Origin: CAYLJJ01 sp964384025
GTDB lineage: Bacteria; Myxococcota_A; Bradymonadia; UBA7976; UBA1532
Assembly (NCBI GenBank): GCA_964384025.1
Contig: CAYLJJ010000107.1
Coordinates: 1-19,802 of the forward strand
DNA length: 19,802 nt
Direction of reading: 5' to 3'
Positions within the stretch are counted from its first letter, which is position 1. Each line of letters opens with the position of its first letter. Below the pieces are notes generated by a model, which saw only the letters and a list, made by a program, of their open reading frames with translations, was not told the DNA's origin and did no database searches. Position numbers and translations under genes: made by a program. Positions 6,925 to 16,000 of this stretch are shown in pieces.

Positions 6925-9324
6925 ATGAGATATGATCCCGCGAAGATCGAGCCTCGTTGGCAAGCCCATTGGGAGGAGCAGAAGACCTTTAAGGTTTTCG
7001 AAGATCCTCAAAAAGAGAAGTTTTACTGTCTGGATATGTTCCCCTATCCCTCTGGCGCGGGTCTGCATGTTGGGCACCCTGAGGGTTATACTGCCAGCGA
7101 TATCATCTGCCGATACAAGCGGGCCCGAGGCTTTAATGTCCTGCACCCTATGGGTTGGGACGCCTTTGGCCTGCCTGCTGAGCAGTATGCGATCAAGACT
7201 GGCACCCACCCGAGCATCACCACCGCTCAGAACGTGGTCAACTTTCGACGGCAGATCAAATCTCTGGGTTTCAGCTATGACTGGGATCGGGAGATCAATA
7301 CGACCGAGCCCGATTACTATCGCTGGACCCAGTGGATTTTCTGCCAACTACACAAGAAGGGTCTGGCCTATATCGCTGAGGTCCCGGTCAATTGGTGCCC
7401 TGCCCTGGGCACCGTCTTGGCCAATGAGGAGGTGATTGACGGCAAGAGCGAGCGTGGTGGACACCCCGTAGTGCGCAAGCCGATGCGGCAGTGGATGCTC
7501 AAGATCACTGCCTACGCTGACCGCCTGCTGGAGGATTTGGAGGAGCTGGATTGGGCTGAAGGCATCAAAGAGATGCAGCGCAACTGGATCGGTCAGAGCT
7601 TTGGCGTTGAGGTTGAGTTTGGCGTAGAGGGCAGCAGCATCACCGTCTTCACCACCCGCCCAGATACCCTCTTTGGAGCAACCTACATGGTCCTGGCTCC
7701 AGAGCATGAGTTGGTGGACTCCCTCTGCCAACTTGATCAGCAAGAGGCGGTGTGGGCTTATCGAGCGCAGGCCGCCCGTAAAAGCGATCTAGAGCGCACT
7801 GAGCTGGCCAAAGAGAAAACAGGAGTTTTTCTGGGTAGCTACGCTCACAATCCGGCAAATGGAGAAAAGATCCCCATCTGGATCAGCGACTATGTGTTGG
7901 CGGGCTATGGGACTGGAGCGATCATGGCTGTACCTGGCCATGATCAGCGCGATTGGGAGTTCGCGACCCAATTTGGTTTGCCCATCATCGAGGTGGTCTC
8001 TGGAGGAGAGATCAGCCAAGGGGCCTACACAGGAGATGGCCTATTGGTCAACAGTGGCCTGATCGATGGCCTGACTGTTCCTAAAGGCAAAGAGAAGATC
8101 ACCGCTTGGTTGGAGGAGCGCGGCCTGGGTAAGGCGACGGTGAACTATCGTCTACGAGACTGGCTCTTTAGCCGCCAACGCTACTGGGGAGAGCCCTTCC
8201 CCATCCTGCATGCTGAGGATGGAGAGATCCTCCTGGATGAGGCGCTGCCTGTACGTCTCCCTGAGGTGGAGCGCTACACCCCCTCAGGGACTGGAGAGAG
8301 CCCCCTAGCCACCATCAAGGAGTGGCTTAATGTGACCCTGCCTGATGGTCGTCGGGCGCGGCGTGAGACCAACACCATGCCTCAGTGGGCAGGCTCCTGT
8401 TGGTACTATCTGCGCTATCTGGACCCTCACAACTCGGAGCAAGCCTGGGCGCCTGAGAAGGAGCGCTACTGGATGCCGGTTGACCTCTATATCGGGGGCG
8501 CTGAGCACGCGGTCCTGCACCTGCTCTATGCTCGCTTCTGGCACAAAGTGCTCTTTGATCTGGGTTTTGTCAGCACCAAGGAGCCCTTCCAGAAGCTGGT
8601 CAACCAGGGGATGATCCTGGGCAGTGACAATCAGAAGATGTCCAAAGCTCGGGGCAACGTGGTCAACCCTGATGAGATCGTTGATCGCTATGGCGCCGAC
8701 TCTCTGCGGCTCTATGAGATGTTTATGGGACCTCTGGAAGCGGTGAAGCCCTGGAACACCAGCGGTGTAGAGGGAGTAAGGCGCTTCTTGGATCGTGCTT
8801 GGCGTCTGATTATCCACGAGGATACGGGGGCCTGCCTTGCCAGAGAGCAGGAGCCCTCTGGAGCCCTCCTGCGTGCCCTGCATAAGATGATCAAGAAGGT
8901 GACTGAGGATATCGAGGCGATGCGGATGAACACCGCCATCGCTACCATGATGGAGTTTGTCAATCTGCTCACCCCTCAGAAGCAGCGCCCCCGAGCGCTC
9001 TTGGAGCCCTTTGTTCAGCTCCTGGCCCCCTTCGCGCCCTATGTTGCTGAGGAGCTGTGGCTGCGTTTGGGCCATGAGGGGGGGATCTCCTTTGAGCCCT
9101 GGCCCAACTATGATGAAGCCCTCTGTAAGGATCCCACGCTGCGCTACGCTGTCCAAGTAAACGGTAAACTGCGTGGCCAACTGGAGCTACCCGCAGGGAT
9201 CGAACGAGAGGCCGCCTTGGAGGCGGCCAAGGCCCTATCGAATATACAGCGTCATATGGAGGGGAAGAGCCTCCGTAAGGTGATCTTTATCCCTGGACGG
9301 ATGATCAACTTTGTGGTGGGCTAG
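6925..9324 (+). CDS. leuS: Leucyl-tRNA synthetase
   Basis: This enzyme charges tRNA-Leu with leucine using ATP in the cytoplasm. The 799 residues contain the class I signatures HVGH (residues 48-51, the HIGH motif) and KMSKA (571-575, the KMSKS motif). The editing domain segment reads TVFTTRPDTLFGATYMV. Further marks are DWLFSRQRYWGEPFPILH and the C-terminal VQVNGKLRGQLELP. Length and domain order are normal for a bacterial LeuRS. The start at 6925 is chosen because family homology begins at MRYDPAKIEPRWQ and an AGGAAG sequence lies about nine bases upstream. The frame is open further, to 6853, but the 24 extra residues look non-coding. The preceding gap (6689-6924) shows nothing recognisable. 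The gene converges on the HU-like gene with only 18 bases between their stop codons. Confidence 0.98.
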   Translation: MRYDPAKIEPRWQAHWEEQKTFKVFEDPQKEKFYCLDMFPYPSGAGLHVGHPEGYTASDIICRYKRARGFNVLHPMGWDAFGLPAEQYAIKTGTHPSITTAQNVVNFRRQIKSLGFSYDWDREINTTEPDYYRWTQWIFCQLHKKGLAYIAEVPVNWCPALGTVLANEEVIDGKSERGGHPVVRKPMRQWMLKITAYADRLLEDLEELDWAEGIKEMQRNWIGQSFGVEVEFGVEGSSITVFTTRPDTLFGATYMVLAPEHELVDSLCQLDQQEAVWAYRAQAARKSDLERTELAKEKTGVFLGSYAHNPANGEKIPIWISDYVLAGYGTGAIMAVPGHDQRDWEFATQFGLPIIEVVSGGEISQGAYTGDGLLVNSGLIDGLTVPKGKEKITAWLEERGLGKATVNYRLRDWLFSRQRYWGEPFPILHAEDGEILLDEALPVRLPEVERYTPSGTGESPLATIKEWLNVTLPDGRRARRETNTMPQWAGSCWYYLRYLDPHNSEQAWAPEKERYWMPVDLYIGGAEHAVLHLLYARFWHKVLFDLGFVSTKEPFQKLVNQGMILGSDNQKMSKARGNVVNPDEIVDRYGADSLRLYEMFMGPLEAVKPWNTSGVEGVRRFLDRAWRLIIHEDTGACLAREQEPSGALLRALHKMIKKVTEDIEAMRMNTAIATMMEFVNLLTPQKQRPRALLEPFVQLLAPFAPYVAEELWLRLGHEGGISFEPWPNYDEALCKDPTLRYAVQVNGKLRGQLELPAGIEREAALEAAKALSNIQRHMEGKSLRKVIFIPGRMINFVVG

Positions 9325-9342
9325 AGCCTCTTTTGGCAGATC

Positions 9343-9810
9343 TTAAGGCTTGATCTGAAAGCTCATCCCCTCAGCACCCTTCTTAAAGCTCCCCAGGCCG
9401 GGCCACTCTAGGCTCTTCACCCCTTTACCGAAGAGCTGATCAACTTGAAGCGCGATCAGGTCCAGACCGTGAATAAACTTGGGAGCCTCCATACCGCTCT
9501 CTTTGGCCATACGCTCTATGAGAGGGGTTGAGGTTGATTCTACAGGCTCAATGACAGAGTTGGTAAAGGCAACCCCGCGGATATTTTGGATCTGCTTGAC
9601 AGCCTTCTTGGGAGTAAAAGTCCCCAGGTGAGGGAGGCTCACTTTATGACCAGCGGCCAACTCCTTGAGGAGCTGATCACGAATAACATCCAGGGTCTTT
9701 TGAGCTTCAACTTCGCTGATAAAGAGCCCATCCACGAGGCCCTCTGTCAGAGGGCTTTTTGCCAGAGCGCTGCCAGCGAAGATCAGGGTCGTGATAAGCA
9801 GATATCTCAA
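9343..9810 (-). CDS. Exported protein with two tandem HU/IHF-like domains
   Basis: The 155-residue product begins with a clear signal peptide, MRYLLITTLIFAGSALA, with likely cleavage before Lys18. Residues 19-68 read like an HU/IHF subunit: a helix pair with EAQKTLDVIRDQLLKELAAG, then KVSLPHLGTF, matching the HU pattern of an amphipathic helix followed by V-x-L-P-G-F-G-T-F. Residues 95-145 repeat the same layout: RMAKESGM, GLDLIALQVDQLFGKG and LEWPGLGSFKK. HU proteins are normally cytoplasmic dimers that bend DNA. Here the two copies could form an intramolecular pair outside the cytoplasm. Divergent exported HU-like families, such as the HU-CCDC81 clade, are known in bacteria. The TTG start is chosen because AGGAG sits five bases upstream and the signal peptide begins exactly there; earlier in-frame ATGs at 9855 and 9837 would bury it. 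The fold is inferred from sequence pattern; DNA binding is untested. Confidence 0.75.
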   Translation of the reverse strand: MRYLLITTLIFAGSALAKSPLTEGLVDGLFISEVEAQKTLDVIRDQLLKELAAGHKVSLPHLGTFTPKKAVKQIQNIRGVAFTNSVIEPVESTSTPLIERMAKESGMEAPKFIHGLDLIALQVDQLFGKGVKSLEWPGLGSFKKGAEGMSFQIKP

Positions 9811-9815
9811 GAGTT

Positions 9816-9820
9816 CTCCT
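9816..9820 (-). promoter_or_regulatory. Ribosome binding site deciding the TTG start at 9810
   Basis: AGGAG on the minus strand lies five bases before the TTG at 9810-9808. It places the start right at the signal peptide of the HU-like protein. Confidence 0.7.
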
Positions 9821-10019
9821 TTGGGGTCATTGCTCATTTTGCGAGAGGGTAGCATTTTTCCTCAAATTTGATCTCTCATAAAACCGAGCTAGAGTTCCTT
9901 AGCTTGGAGGCGATGGCCTAACCGAGTCATCTCGGGGTGGAGTAAAATTCCCTCTAGCCTAAGACAAGGCGTTTAACTATCATGTCTCAGATTCATTTCT
10001 GATTGAGAGGGGGTTTTAG

Positions 10020-11312
10020 ATGGGAATCAAGCAGTTTGCGTTTGTGATCACCGTTGGGGGGCTTCTCCTCGCTTGTCAAGCTGAGGAGGCGATAGAGGCA
10101 GAGACCAGCTCTACAAACGAGGCTCTTATCTACGGCAGTGATGATCGTCGTGAGATCTATGAGACGAACGATCCAGCGCTCCTCTCTCTCGCAGACTCTA
10201 CCGCTGCGATGATCGATCCAGGGGATCTCTACGATCTGGGCGGCGGGATGGTGGGCATCAACACCTCCACCACTTTCGGCAGCGCTTATCGCCTCTGTAG
10301 CTGGGAGCCCTACCGTGATCAGCCCAGCTCCGCCTCCTGTACAGGCTTCTTGGTGGGCGAAGATCTCTTGGTGACCGCAGGGCACTGCGCCAGCCCCACG
10401 GAGTGCCCCTCTCGGGCCTTCCTCTTTGGATTTGAGATGCTGGACGCCAACACCGTGCGAGATCAGGTCCCCGTAGAGGATCTCTACTTCTGCGCTGAGG
10501 TCTTGGCCTATGCTGAGACCAGCACCAATGATTACAGCTTGATGCGCCTGGATCGGGCGGTCGTGGGTCATCAGCCTCTGTCTGTCCGTCGGGCAGGCGC
10601 GGTAGCCAATGATACGCCTCTGGTGGTCATCGGTCACCCCGCAGGGATCCCGATGAAGATCGCCGATAACGCCTCAGTGCGGAGCAACAGTCACTCTCAG
10701 TACTTCGAGGCCAACCTGGACACCTACGGCGGCAACAGCGGCTCTCCTGTCTTCAATGCAGAGACTCACGAAGTAGAGGGGATCTTGGTGCGAGGCAACA
10801 CCGACTTTAGTTATTATCGCAAGAAGCGCTGCTATGAGTCCAATCAGTGCGATGACAGCGGCTGCCCTGGCTTTGAGGATGCCACTCGCATCACTCAGAT
10901 CTCCCATCTGATCCCCAACGAGCCCAACTGTCAAGCAGATATAGACTGTGACAATGGAGATCCCTGCGATGGCTTAGAGAGCTGTGTCAACAGTATCTGC
11001 CAAGCGGGTGTAGCTCCCAGCTGTGCTGACGTAGATGCTTGTAGCGTGGGGAGCTGTGTTGCTACAGGGGCTCAGAGCTACCAATGTGAGCAGAGCGCCA
11101 TAAGCTGTAGTGATGGGGATCCCTGCACCGTCGATCTCTGCGATCCGGTTACGGGCTGTGGCAGCACTCCACTCCAGTGTGGAGCAGATGAGATCTGCGT
11201 AGATGGTGCCTGTGTGGTTGAGCCAAGCTGTACCCCCGCCAGAGTCGCTTGCTCCGCCCACGCCGAATGCTGCTCTGGTCGCTGCCACCCCAAGAAGGGT
11301 ACCTGTCAGTAG
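10020..11312 (+). CDS. Trypsin-like serine protease lipoprotein with Cys-rich tail
   Basis: The 430-residue protein starts with a lipoprotein signal ending GGLLLAC, so Cys19 is probably lipidated. The propeptide region carries YGSDDRREIYE (38-48). The S1/V8-like protease domain spans about residues 75-300, with the catalytic triad His122 (VTAGHC), Asp171 (NDYSLMRLDR) and Ser240 (GGNSGSPVF). Residues 304-430 are Cys-rich: repeats of the type DGDPC followed by a C-x-x-C end, then ACSAHAECCSGRC, a CC-centred pattern like small knotted folds. The start follows GAGAGGGGG by six bases. The protease region is paralogous to the N-terminus of the giant protein at 13025-19627; RDQPSSASC matches RDQPSAASC there. 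It is probably an envelope or secreted endopeptidase whose substrate is unknown. A GGxS-type oxyanion loop with Gly-Asn-Ser-Gly-Ser instead of GDSGG is normal for V8-like enzymes. Confidence 0.9.
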   Translation: MGIKQFAFVITVGGLLLACQAEEAIEAETSSTNEALIYGSDDRREIYETNDPALLSLADSTAAMIDPGDLYDLGGGMVGINTSTTFGSAYRLCSWEPYRDQPSSASCTGFLVGEDLLVTAGHCASPTECPSRAFLFGFEMLDANTVRDQVPVEDLYFCAEVLAYAETSTNDYSLMRLDRAVVGHQPLSVRRAGAVANDTPLVVIGHPAGIPMKIADNASVRSNSHSQYFEANLDTYGGNSGSPVFNAETHEVEGILVRGNTDFSYYRKKRCYESNQCDDSGCPGFEDATRITQISHLIPNEPNCQADIDCDNGDPCDGLESCVNSICQAGVAPSCADVDACSVGSCVATGAQSYQCEQSAISCSDGDPCTVDLCDPVTGCGSTPLQCGADEICVDGACVVEPSCTPARVACSAHAECCSGRCHPKKGTCQ

Positions 11313-11355
11313 CCTCCCCCCAGAGCTCCTCCCTAAGGCTCAGTTGTCACTCCTG

Positions 11356-11374
11356 GAGGATACCCACTATCCTC
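11356..11374 (+). promoter_or_regulatory. Perfect 7-bp inverted repeat upstream of sir2
   Basis: GAGGATA, five bases CCCAC, then TATCCTC forms a perfect 7-bp stem in the 93-base gap between the protease and the Sir2 gene. No T-run follows, so it is not a standard terminator. It could be an mRNA hairpin or a small operator. The sir2 ribosome site, GGGGAG, lies about 20 bases downstream of the stem. Confidence 0.4.
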
Positions 11375-11405
11375 AAAGCCTCAGACCGCTATAGGGGAGC
11401 GCTAT

Positions 11406-12122
11406 ATGAACTTACAGGTTCCACAGATCCAGGATTACCAACGTGTACTCTTCTTCACTGGGGCGGGGATGTCCGCTGAGAGCGGCGTGCCTACTTACCG
11501 AGGCAAGGGGGGTGTTTGGAAGGAGTATGACTATGAGCGCTACGCCTGTCAGCCCGCCTTTGAGCGAGATCCAAAGGGGGTATGGGAGTTCCACAACTAT
11601 CGCCGTGAGCTGGTAGCTCAGTGCGCTCCCCACCGGGGCCATGAGCTGATCGCGGCGGTAGAGCAAGCCAATCCTAAGGGGGTCTGGGTGGTCACCCAGA
11701 ACATCGACGGGATGCATCAACTCGCAGGAAGTCAGCACGTCTATGAGTTGCATGGCTGCCTCTGGCGTATACGCTGCGATACCTGTGGGGCTCAGCATGA
11801 GGGTCGTGAGGCTCCTCTAGAACTCCTGCGCTGCGGCTGCGGTGCTTGGTGGCGGCCCGATATTGTATGGTTTGGAGACAACCTCAAGGAGGGGGTGATT
11901 CAGGAGGTGGCTGAGATCATCACCCAATGTGACCTCTTCATCTCTATCGGAACCTCCGCCGTGGTCTATCCCGCCGCTCAGCTCCCCCTCCTTGCTCAGG
12001 CTGCGGGGGCCACCCTGGTGGAGATCAACCCGGAAGAGACTCCTGCCTCCGGTTGGTACAGTGTTCAGATGCGTGGCCCAGCCAGCGCTATGTTACCCCT
12101 GATGGTGGAGGGCTTAGAGTAA
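11406..12122 (+). CDS. Sir2-family NAD-dependent protein deacylase
   Basis: Sirtuins remove acyl groups from lysine side chains using NAD and release nicotinamide and O-acyl-ADP-ribose. The 238 residues show the NAD-binding GAGMSAESGVPTYRG (19-33), TQNIDG (97-102) and the catalytic His116 in YELHGC. Four zinc ligands are at Cys124, 127, 143 and 145. Further marks are PDIVWFGD (151-158), SIGTSAVVYPAA and the late VEINPEE. Overall it resembles bacterial CobB and class III sirtuins. In these, a Tyr and an Arg spaced Y-x-x-R help bind succinyl-type acyl groups. Here the corresponding stretch is FHNYRRE, giving His63 at the Tyr place and Arg66. Its acyl preference may therefore differ from a classic desuccinylase. 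GGGGAG six bases before the ATG supports the start. The gene stands alone; its stop faces the rlmB stop across 159 bases. Confidence 0.93.
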   Translation: MNLQVPQIQDYQRVLFFTGAGMSAESGVPTYRGKGGVWKEYDYERYACQPAFERDPKGVWEFHNYRRELVAQCAPHRGHELIAAVEQANPKGVWVVTQNIDGMHQLAGSQHVYELHGCLWRIRCDTCGAQHEGREAPLELLRCGCGAWWRPDIVWFGDNLKEGVIQEVAEIITQCDLFISIGTSAVVYPAAQLPLLAQAAGATLVEINPEETPASGWYSVQMRGPASAMLPLMVEGLE

Positions 12123-12281
12123 GTTGCTGGGCTGACGCTGTACCCATAGTTCGGTTTGTCTTGGTGTTCATCGTTGTTTCAGTTGGAGAGAGCTGTCTCA
12201 AAAATCGCAAACACCGAGAAGCAGGCCTGTTCTAATCCACAGACAGATCAAGGTGGTTCAGAGATTTAAAACGCTCGGCGA

Positions 12282-13022
12282 TCAACCGCTCTGCGCTCTC
12301 CTGAGCAGCTCAAAAGAGAGGATCGCGCCTGCGGTGGCGACATTGAGAGACTCCACCCCATTACACATCGGGATATAGAGGCTACGGTGGACTCTCAGAG
12401 AGATTCCTCGGCTCTCATTGCCCAATACAAAGACCAGACGCTCAGGGAAGTGAGTCTCATAGAGGTTCTCAGCGCCGTCCCCCTTGAGGCCAAAGAGGCT
12501 GAAGTTCGCCGCGCTCAGCGCCTCAGCGGCTTCCTGCGCAGAGAGACAACGCAGGATGGGCGCGCGAAAGGCGATCCCCGCTGAAGCTTTGATCACCAGA
12601 GGTCCTACCTCGGGGCTGCCTACACGGGGCAAGATGATCCCCTCCATCCCCGCAGCTGTAGCTGCCCGTAGAATCATCCCCAGGTTCGCGGGGGTTGTAA
12701 TTCCATCTAAGAGGAGCAGCCGTGCTTGCGCCGGAGGAGCCTTCAACCAGTCAGAGAGAGCTCCCATCCGAGGAGCCTCAACGTCAGCAACGACCCCCTG
12801 ATCTTGACGAGCATTGCGAGAGAGGCGGTTGACCTCCCGAGCGTTGACCCGCTTGATCGGCAGCTCCCGACGCTTCGCCTCCTGAATCAGCTCCTCGATC
12901 ACCTCTCCTCGTGCCCGGCGATCCAAGAGGATCTTATGCACAGGGAGATGATCATCTTGGAGCGCTTCCAAGACAGGCTTGCGACCATAGATGGTGATGA
13001 AACGATCTCGGGGGTGCTTCAA
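12282..13022 (-). CDS. rlmB: TrmH/SpoU-family 23S rRNA guanosine 2'-O-methyltransferase
   Basis: RlmB-type enzymes methylate the 2'-O of a guanosine in 23S rRNA (G2251 in E. coli) with S-adenosylmethionine. Residues 8-80 form the L30e-like substrate-binding domain with IYGRKPVLEAL and NARQDQGVVADV. The SPOUT catalytic part carries motif 1 around Asn113 (ANLGMILRAATAAG), motif 2 FVLGNESRGIS (198-208) and motif 3 IPMCNGVESLNVATAGA (217-233). Length is normal at 246 residues. RlmB rather than TrmL is chosen from the L30e domain, though other TrmH members look similar. The start is a TTG at 13022, only two bases after the stop of the giant lipoprotein gene on the same strand, so the two may be translated in a coupled way. 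No other in-frame ATG precedes the conserved IYGR. Confidence 0.9.
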   Translation of the reverse strand: MKHPRDRFITIYGRKPVLEALQDDHLPVHKILLDRRARGEVIEELIQEAKRRELPIKRVNAREVNRLSRNARQDQGVVADVEAPRMGALSDWLKAPPAQARLLLLDGITTPANLGMILRAATAAGMEGIILPRVGSPEVGPLVIKASAGIAFRAPILRCLSAQEAAEALSAANFSLFGLKGDGAENLYETHFPERLVFVLGNESRGISLRVHRSLYIPMCNGVESLNVATAGAILSFELLRRAQSG

Positions 13023-13024
13023 TA

Positions 13025-16000
13025 TTAGTTCCAGTCTCCTGGACAGCTGGAGATGAGGTTGGAGTTATAAGTGCCTGGGGTCATATAGTAGCTGCCCTCT
13101 CGGCTCTGATCAGGATCAGTGAACCTATACCAATCCTCGCTGGACTCCTCCCAGTTCTCTCCGATGGTGTTGTTGCTACAGGGATCAAAGAGTTCAATGC
13201 TGAAGCCATCATGACCTACAGGCCAGGGGGCTTCCTGATTATAGATAACCTCATCGACCAAGCGAGCTTGGGTATCAAAGAGGCGGATCCCCTCAGAGGA
13301 GTTGCGCAGACTGAGCCGCTGGCCATATGAGAAGTCGATCACCTCCCACTCTGGGTTATTGCCCAGAACCAAGAAGCCCCAAGCAGGCAGCGCGGGAGCA
13401 TCTTCCCCGAAAGTGTAACCCCCATTGTCATCCTCAATACGCCAACCTTCTAAGGAGAGCGCTTCTGGGTTGGGGTTAAACAGCTCGATAAACTCTCCTT
13501 CTCGATCTGCGACGGCGGCGTTGTCATAGAAGATCTCATTGATCACCGCTCTGGGGACTTCTACAAACTGCCCCTCATCCAGCCAGAGCGCGAGCGCGTC
13601 ATTGAACTCATAATAGGCGCCAGGCTGGTTGTCCGTAGCGTTACGGCGCCTTGGAGTGCTGGGTCGGGAGCCCTCCATCCGCAGCCACCAATCCATACAG
13701 GGATGGGCGTTGACCAAACGATAGGGGAGACCGATATCAAACTCCTCAGCATGGACTAAAGCGGGGCTGTAGTTATAGCTCCAGATCACTTCTAGCTCCC
13801 GCCAAAGTTCAGGGGCCAGCCAGCGCTCAATGCGTACCAGACGATCCAAGCCGGGCTCAGGCTGTGTGCGGATCTTAAGCTCCCACTGTCCGCCCCAAAC
13901 ATGCAAGAGACCCTCTACAGCATAAACATGGTTGACAGGGAGGGTCGCCATCGGGCTCTCCCAACGGTAGAAGGCTGCGCCGCTGTTGGGCTCGCCATCG
14001 CTGCGCTCCCAGTCCGCTAAAGCATCCACCGTCGCCAACTGGCTGCGATCGTGGGAGCCCAGGTAGACCGGGAGCATCTCTTGGGCGCTGGGGCTATAGT
14101 CGCCCTCATCCCCCCAATCGCTGAAGAAGAGCATCCGTGTGTGGCCCTCATCCCCAGCGCTGCGGTTGACCACGCGACGAATGCGCACCACGATCCCATC
14201 CATCGCTCCAGGGCTCTCAGGAGAGGGCAAGCTGGCCATCAACTCAGCTACAGAGTTGAAGTGCTGGGTGGGGCGTCGCAGCTCTTCGCTGATGCCTAGA
14301 TAGTACTCCTCCCCCTCCTCCAAGCGGCTCCAATCCTCGATATAACCTGCGCGCACACCAGAGATCGCCAGGAGCTGATTGAGATCTTCAAAGGTTCCGT
14401 TGGCTTCGCGGAAGGCCAGGATACGGCTCCCGAGGGTCGGCCCAATGCCACGCAGCTCTTGAAGCAGGCTGGAGTCAGCGCTGTTGAGATCGATCATCTG
14501 TCCCTGAGGCTCAACGCCCCCTCCCTCACCGGCGCAGTTGGGAGCCCCAGGCGTGGAGCCTGTCTCAGCGCAGGAGGCGGCCCAGTTCTCAGCGACATCG
14601 CCCAAGAGGGGATCGATCTTCTCGACAGAGAGGCCATTGCCTGGGTTGAAGGGGAAGCTATAGCTGTCGATGAGGCTAAAGCCATCAGGCATCAACAGCT
14701 CGATGGGATCATCATTGGTCAGGCCGCTGCCGATGGTACGATCATCTACGGTGAGCAGAAGCGTAGCCTCAGGGATCGTATATTGAGCGCTGTAATCTTG
14801 ATCCAGGATCAAGGCCCAGCCCCCCGCAGGCAGCATCGTGGGGCCGCCCTGGTAGCCTTCAATGCTGTCTACACTGTCTCCGTCAGAGAGCAAGAAGCCC
14901 TGAAGATCGACCGGATCATCGCCCATATTGCGTAACTCGACAAACTCACCGCTGCTCTCATCCAGGGGGTTGGCCATCACCTCATTGATGATCAAGCTGA
15001 CCTCGCCTATAGGCTGACCACCGCCCTCGGAGATGCAGTTGCTGCGCCCAGGAGAGGAGCCCCCTGCGCAGGAGGAAGCGAGCCAGTTTTCAGGCACATC
15101 TCCCAGATCACCCAGGCGCTCAACAGAAGTTCCATTGCCTGGATTAAAAGGAAAGCTAAAGCTGGAGAGCAGAGTGATGCCGTCGGGGGCTTTGAGGCTG
15201 ATGGGATCATTGGTTGAGAGTCCAGAGCCTAGAGAGGTATCTGAAGGATAGAGGATCAGTACACCCTCAGGTAGGGCATACTCTCCGGTATATTCAGGAT
15301 CGAGGACCAAGGCATAGGCCCCAGGGGCCAAAAGCGCGCCGGACTCCCCAGTCAACACATCGCTGGCGTCTCCGTCGTCCAGGATGAGCCCCTGGGGATC
15401 CACAGGCTCATCACCGTAGTTATACAACTCGATAAACTCCCCTGTGTCTTCATCCAGGGGGTTGGCCATCACCTCATTGATCAGCAGGGTGAGATCGGCG
15501 GGGTTGATGTTACCGCCTGAGGCAACGCAGTTCTCAGCACCCGGAGAGGCGAAGGGAGCCTCAGGACAGGGAGCTGCGATCCAGTTATCGGGAACATCGC
15601 CCAACTCTAAGTTGACCATCTCAGCAGAGCGACCGTTGCCGGGGTTAAAGGGCTGAGAATAGGAGGCCAAGAGGTTCAACCCTGGATCCCAGAGGCTGAT
15701 GGGATCGGTGGTGGCGAGACCATCACCCAGGCGGGTGTTCTCAATACCGAGCCAGAGAGCTCCCTCACCGACACTGTAGGTCAGGCCGTCATAATCTGGA
15801 TCAAACACCACCGCGTACTGCCCTGGTTCTAGGAGGCTGCCGCCCTCCTCCTCCCATGGGATCAGCGAGTCGTCGCTGTCTCCATCAGAGAGAATCAACC
15901 CAGCCATCTCAACCGCCTGATCACCCAGGTTTAAAATCTCGACATACTCCCCGCTGTTCTCATCCAGCGGGTTGGACATCACCTCGGTGATCAACAGGTT

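Noticed and set aside
8305..9180. Long antisense reading frame of 291 codons inside leuS
   Set aside because: It lies wholly opposite conserved leuS sequence, has no recognisable domain and fits the frame bias of a GC-rich gene.
9922..9935. Hairpin CCGAG-TCAT-CTCGG before the protease gene
   Set aside because: Only five base pairs and no T-run follows; not enough for a terminator or a regulatory call.
12123..12281. Possible terminator between the convergent sir2 and rlmB genes
   Set aside because: Only short stems such as GAGA/TCTC before five A, and a loose CTTGGTGTT/AACACCGAG pairing with a long loop, were found; none is convincing.
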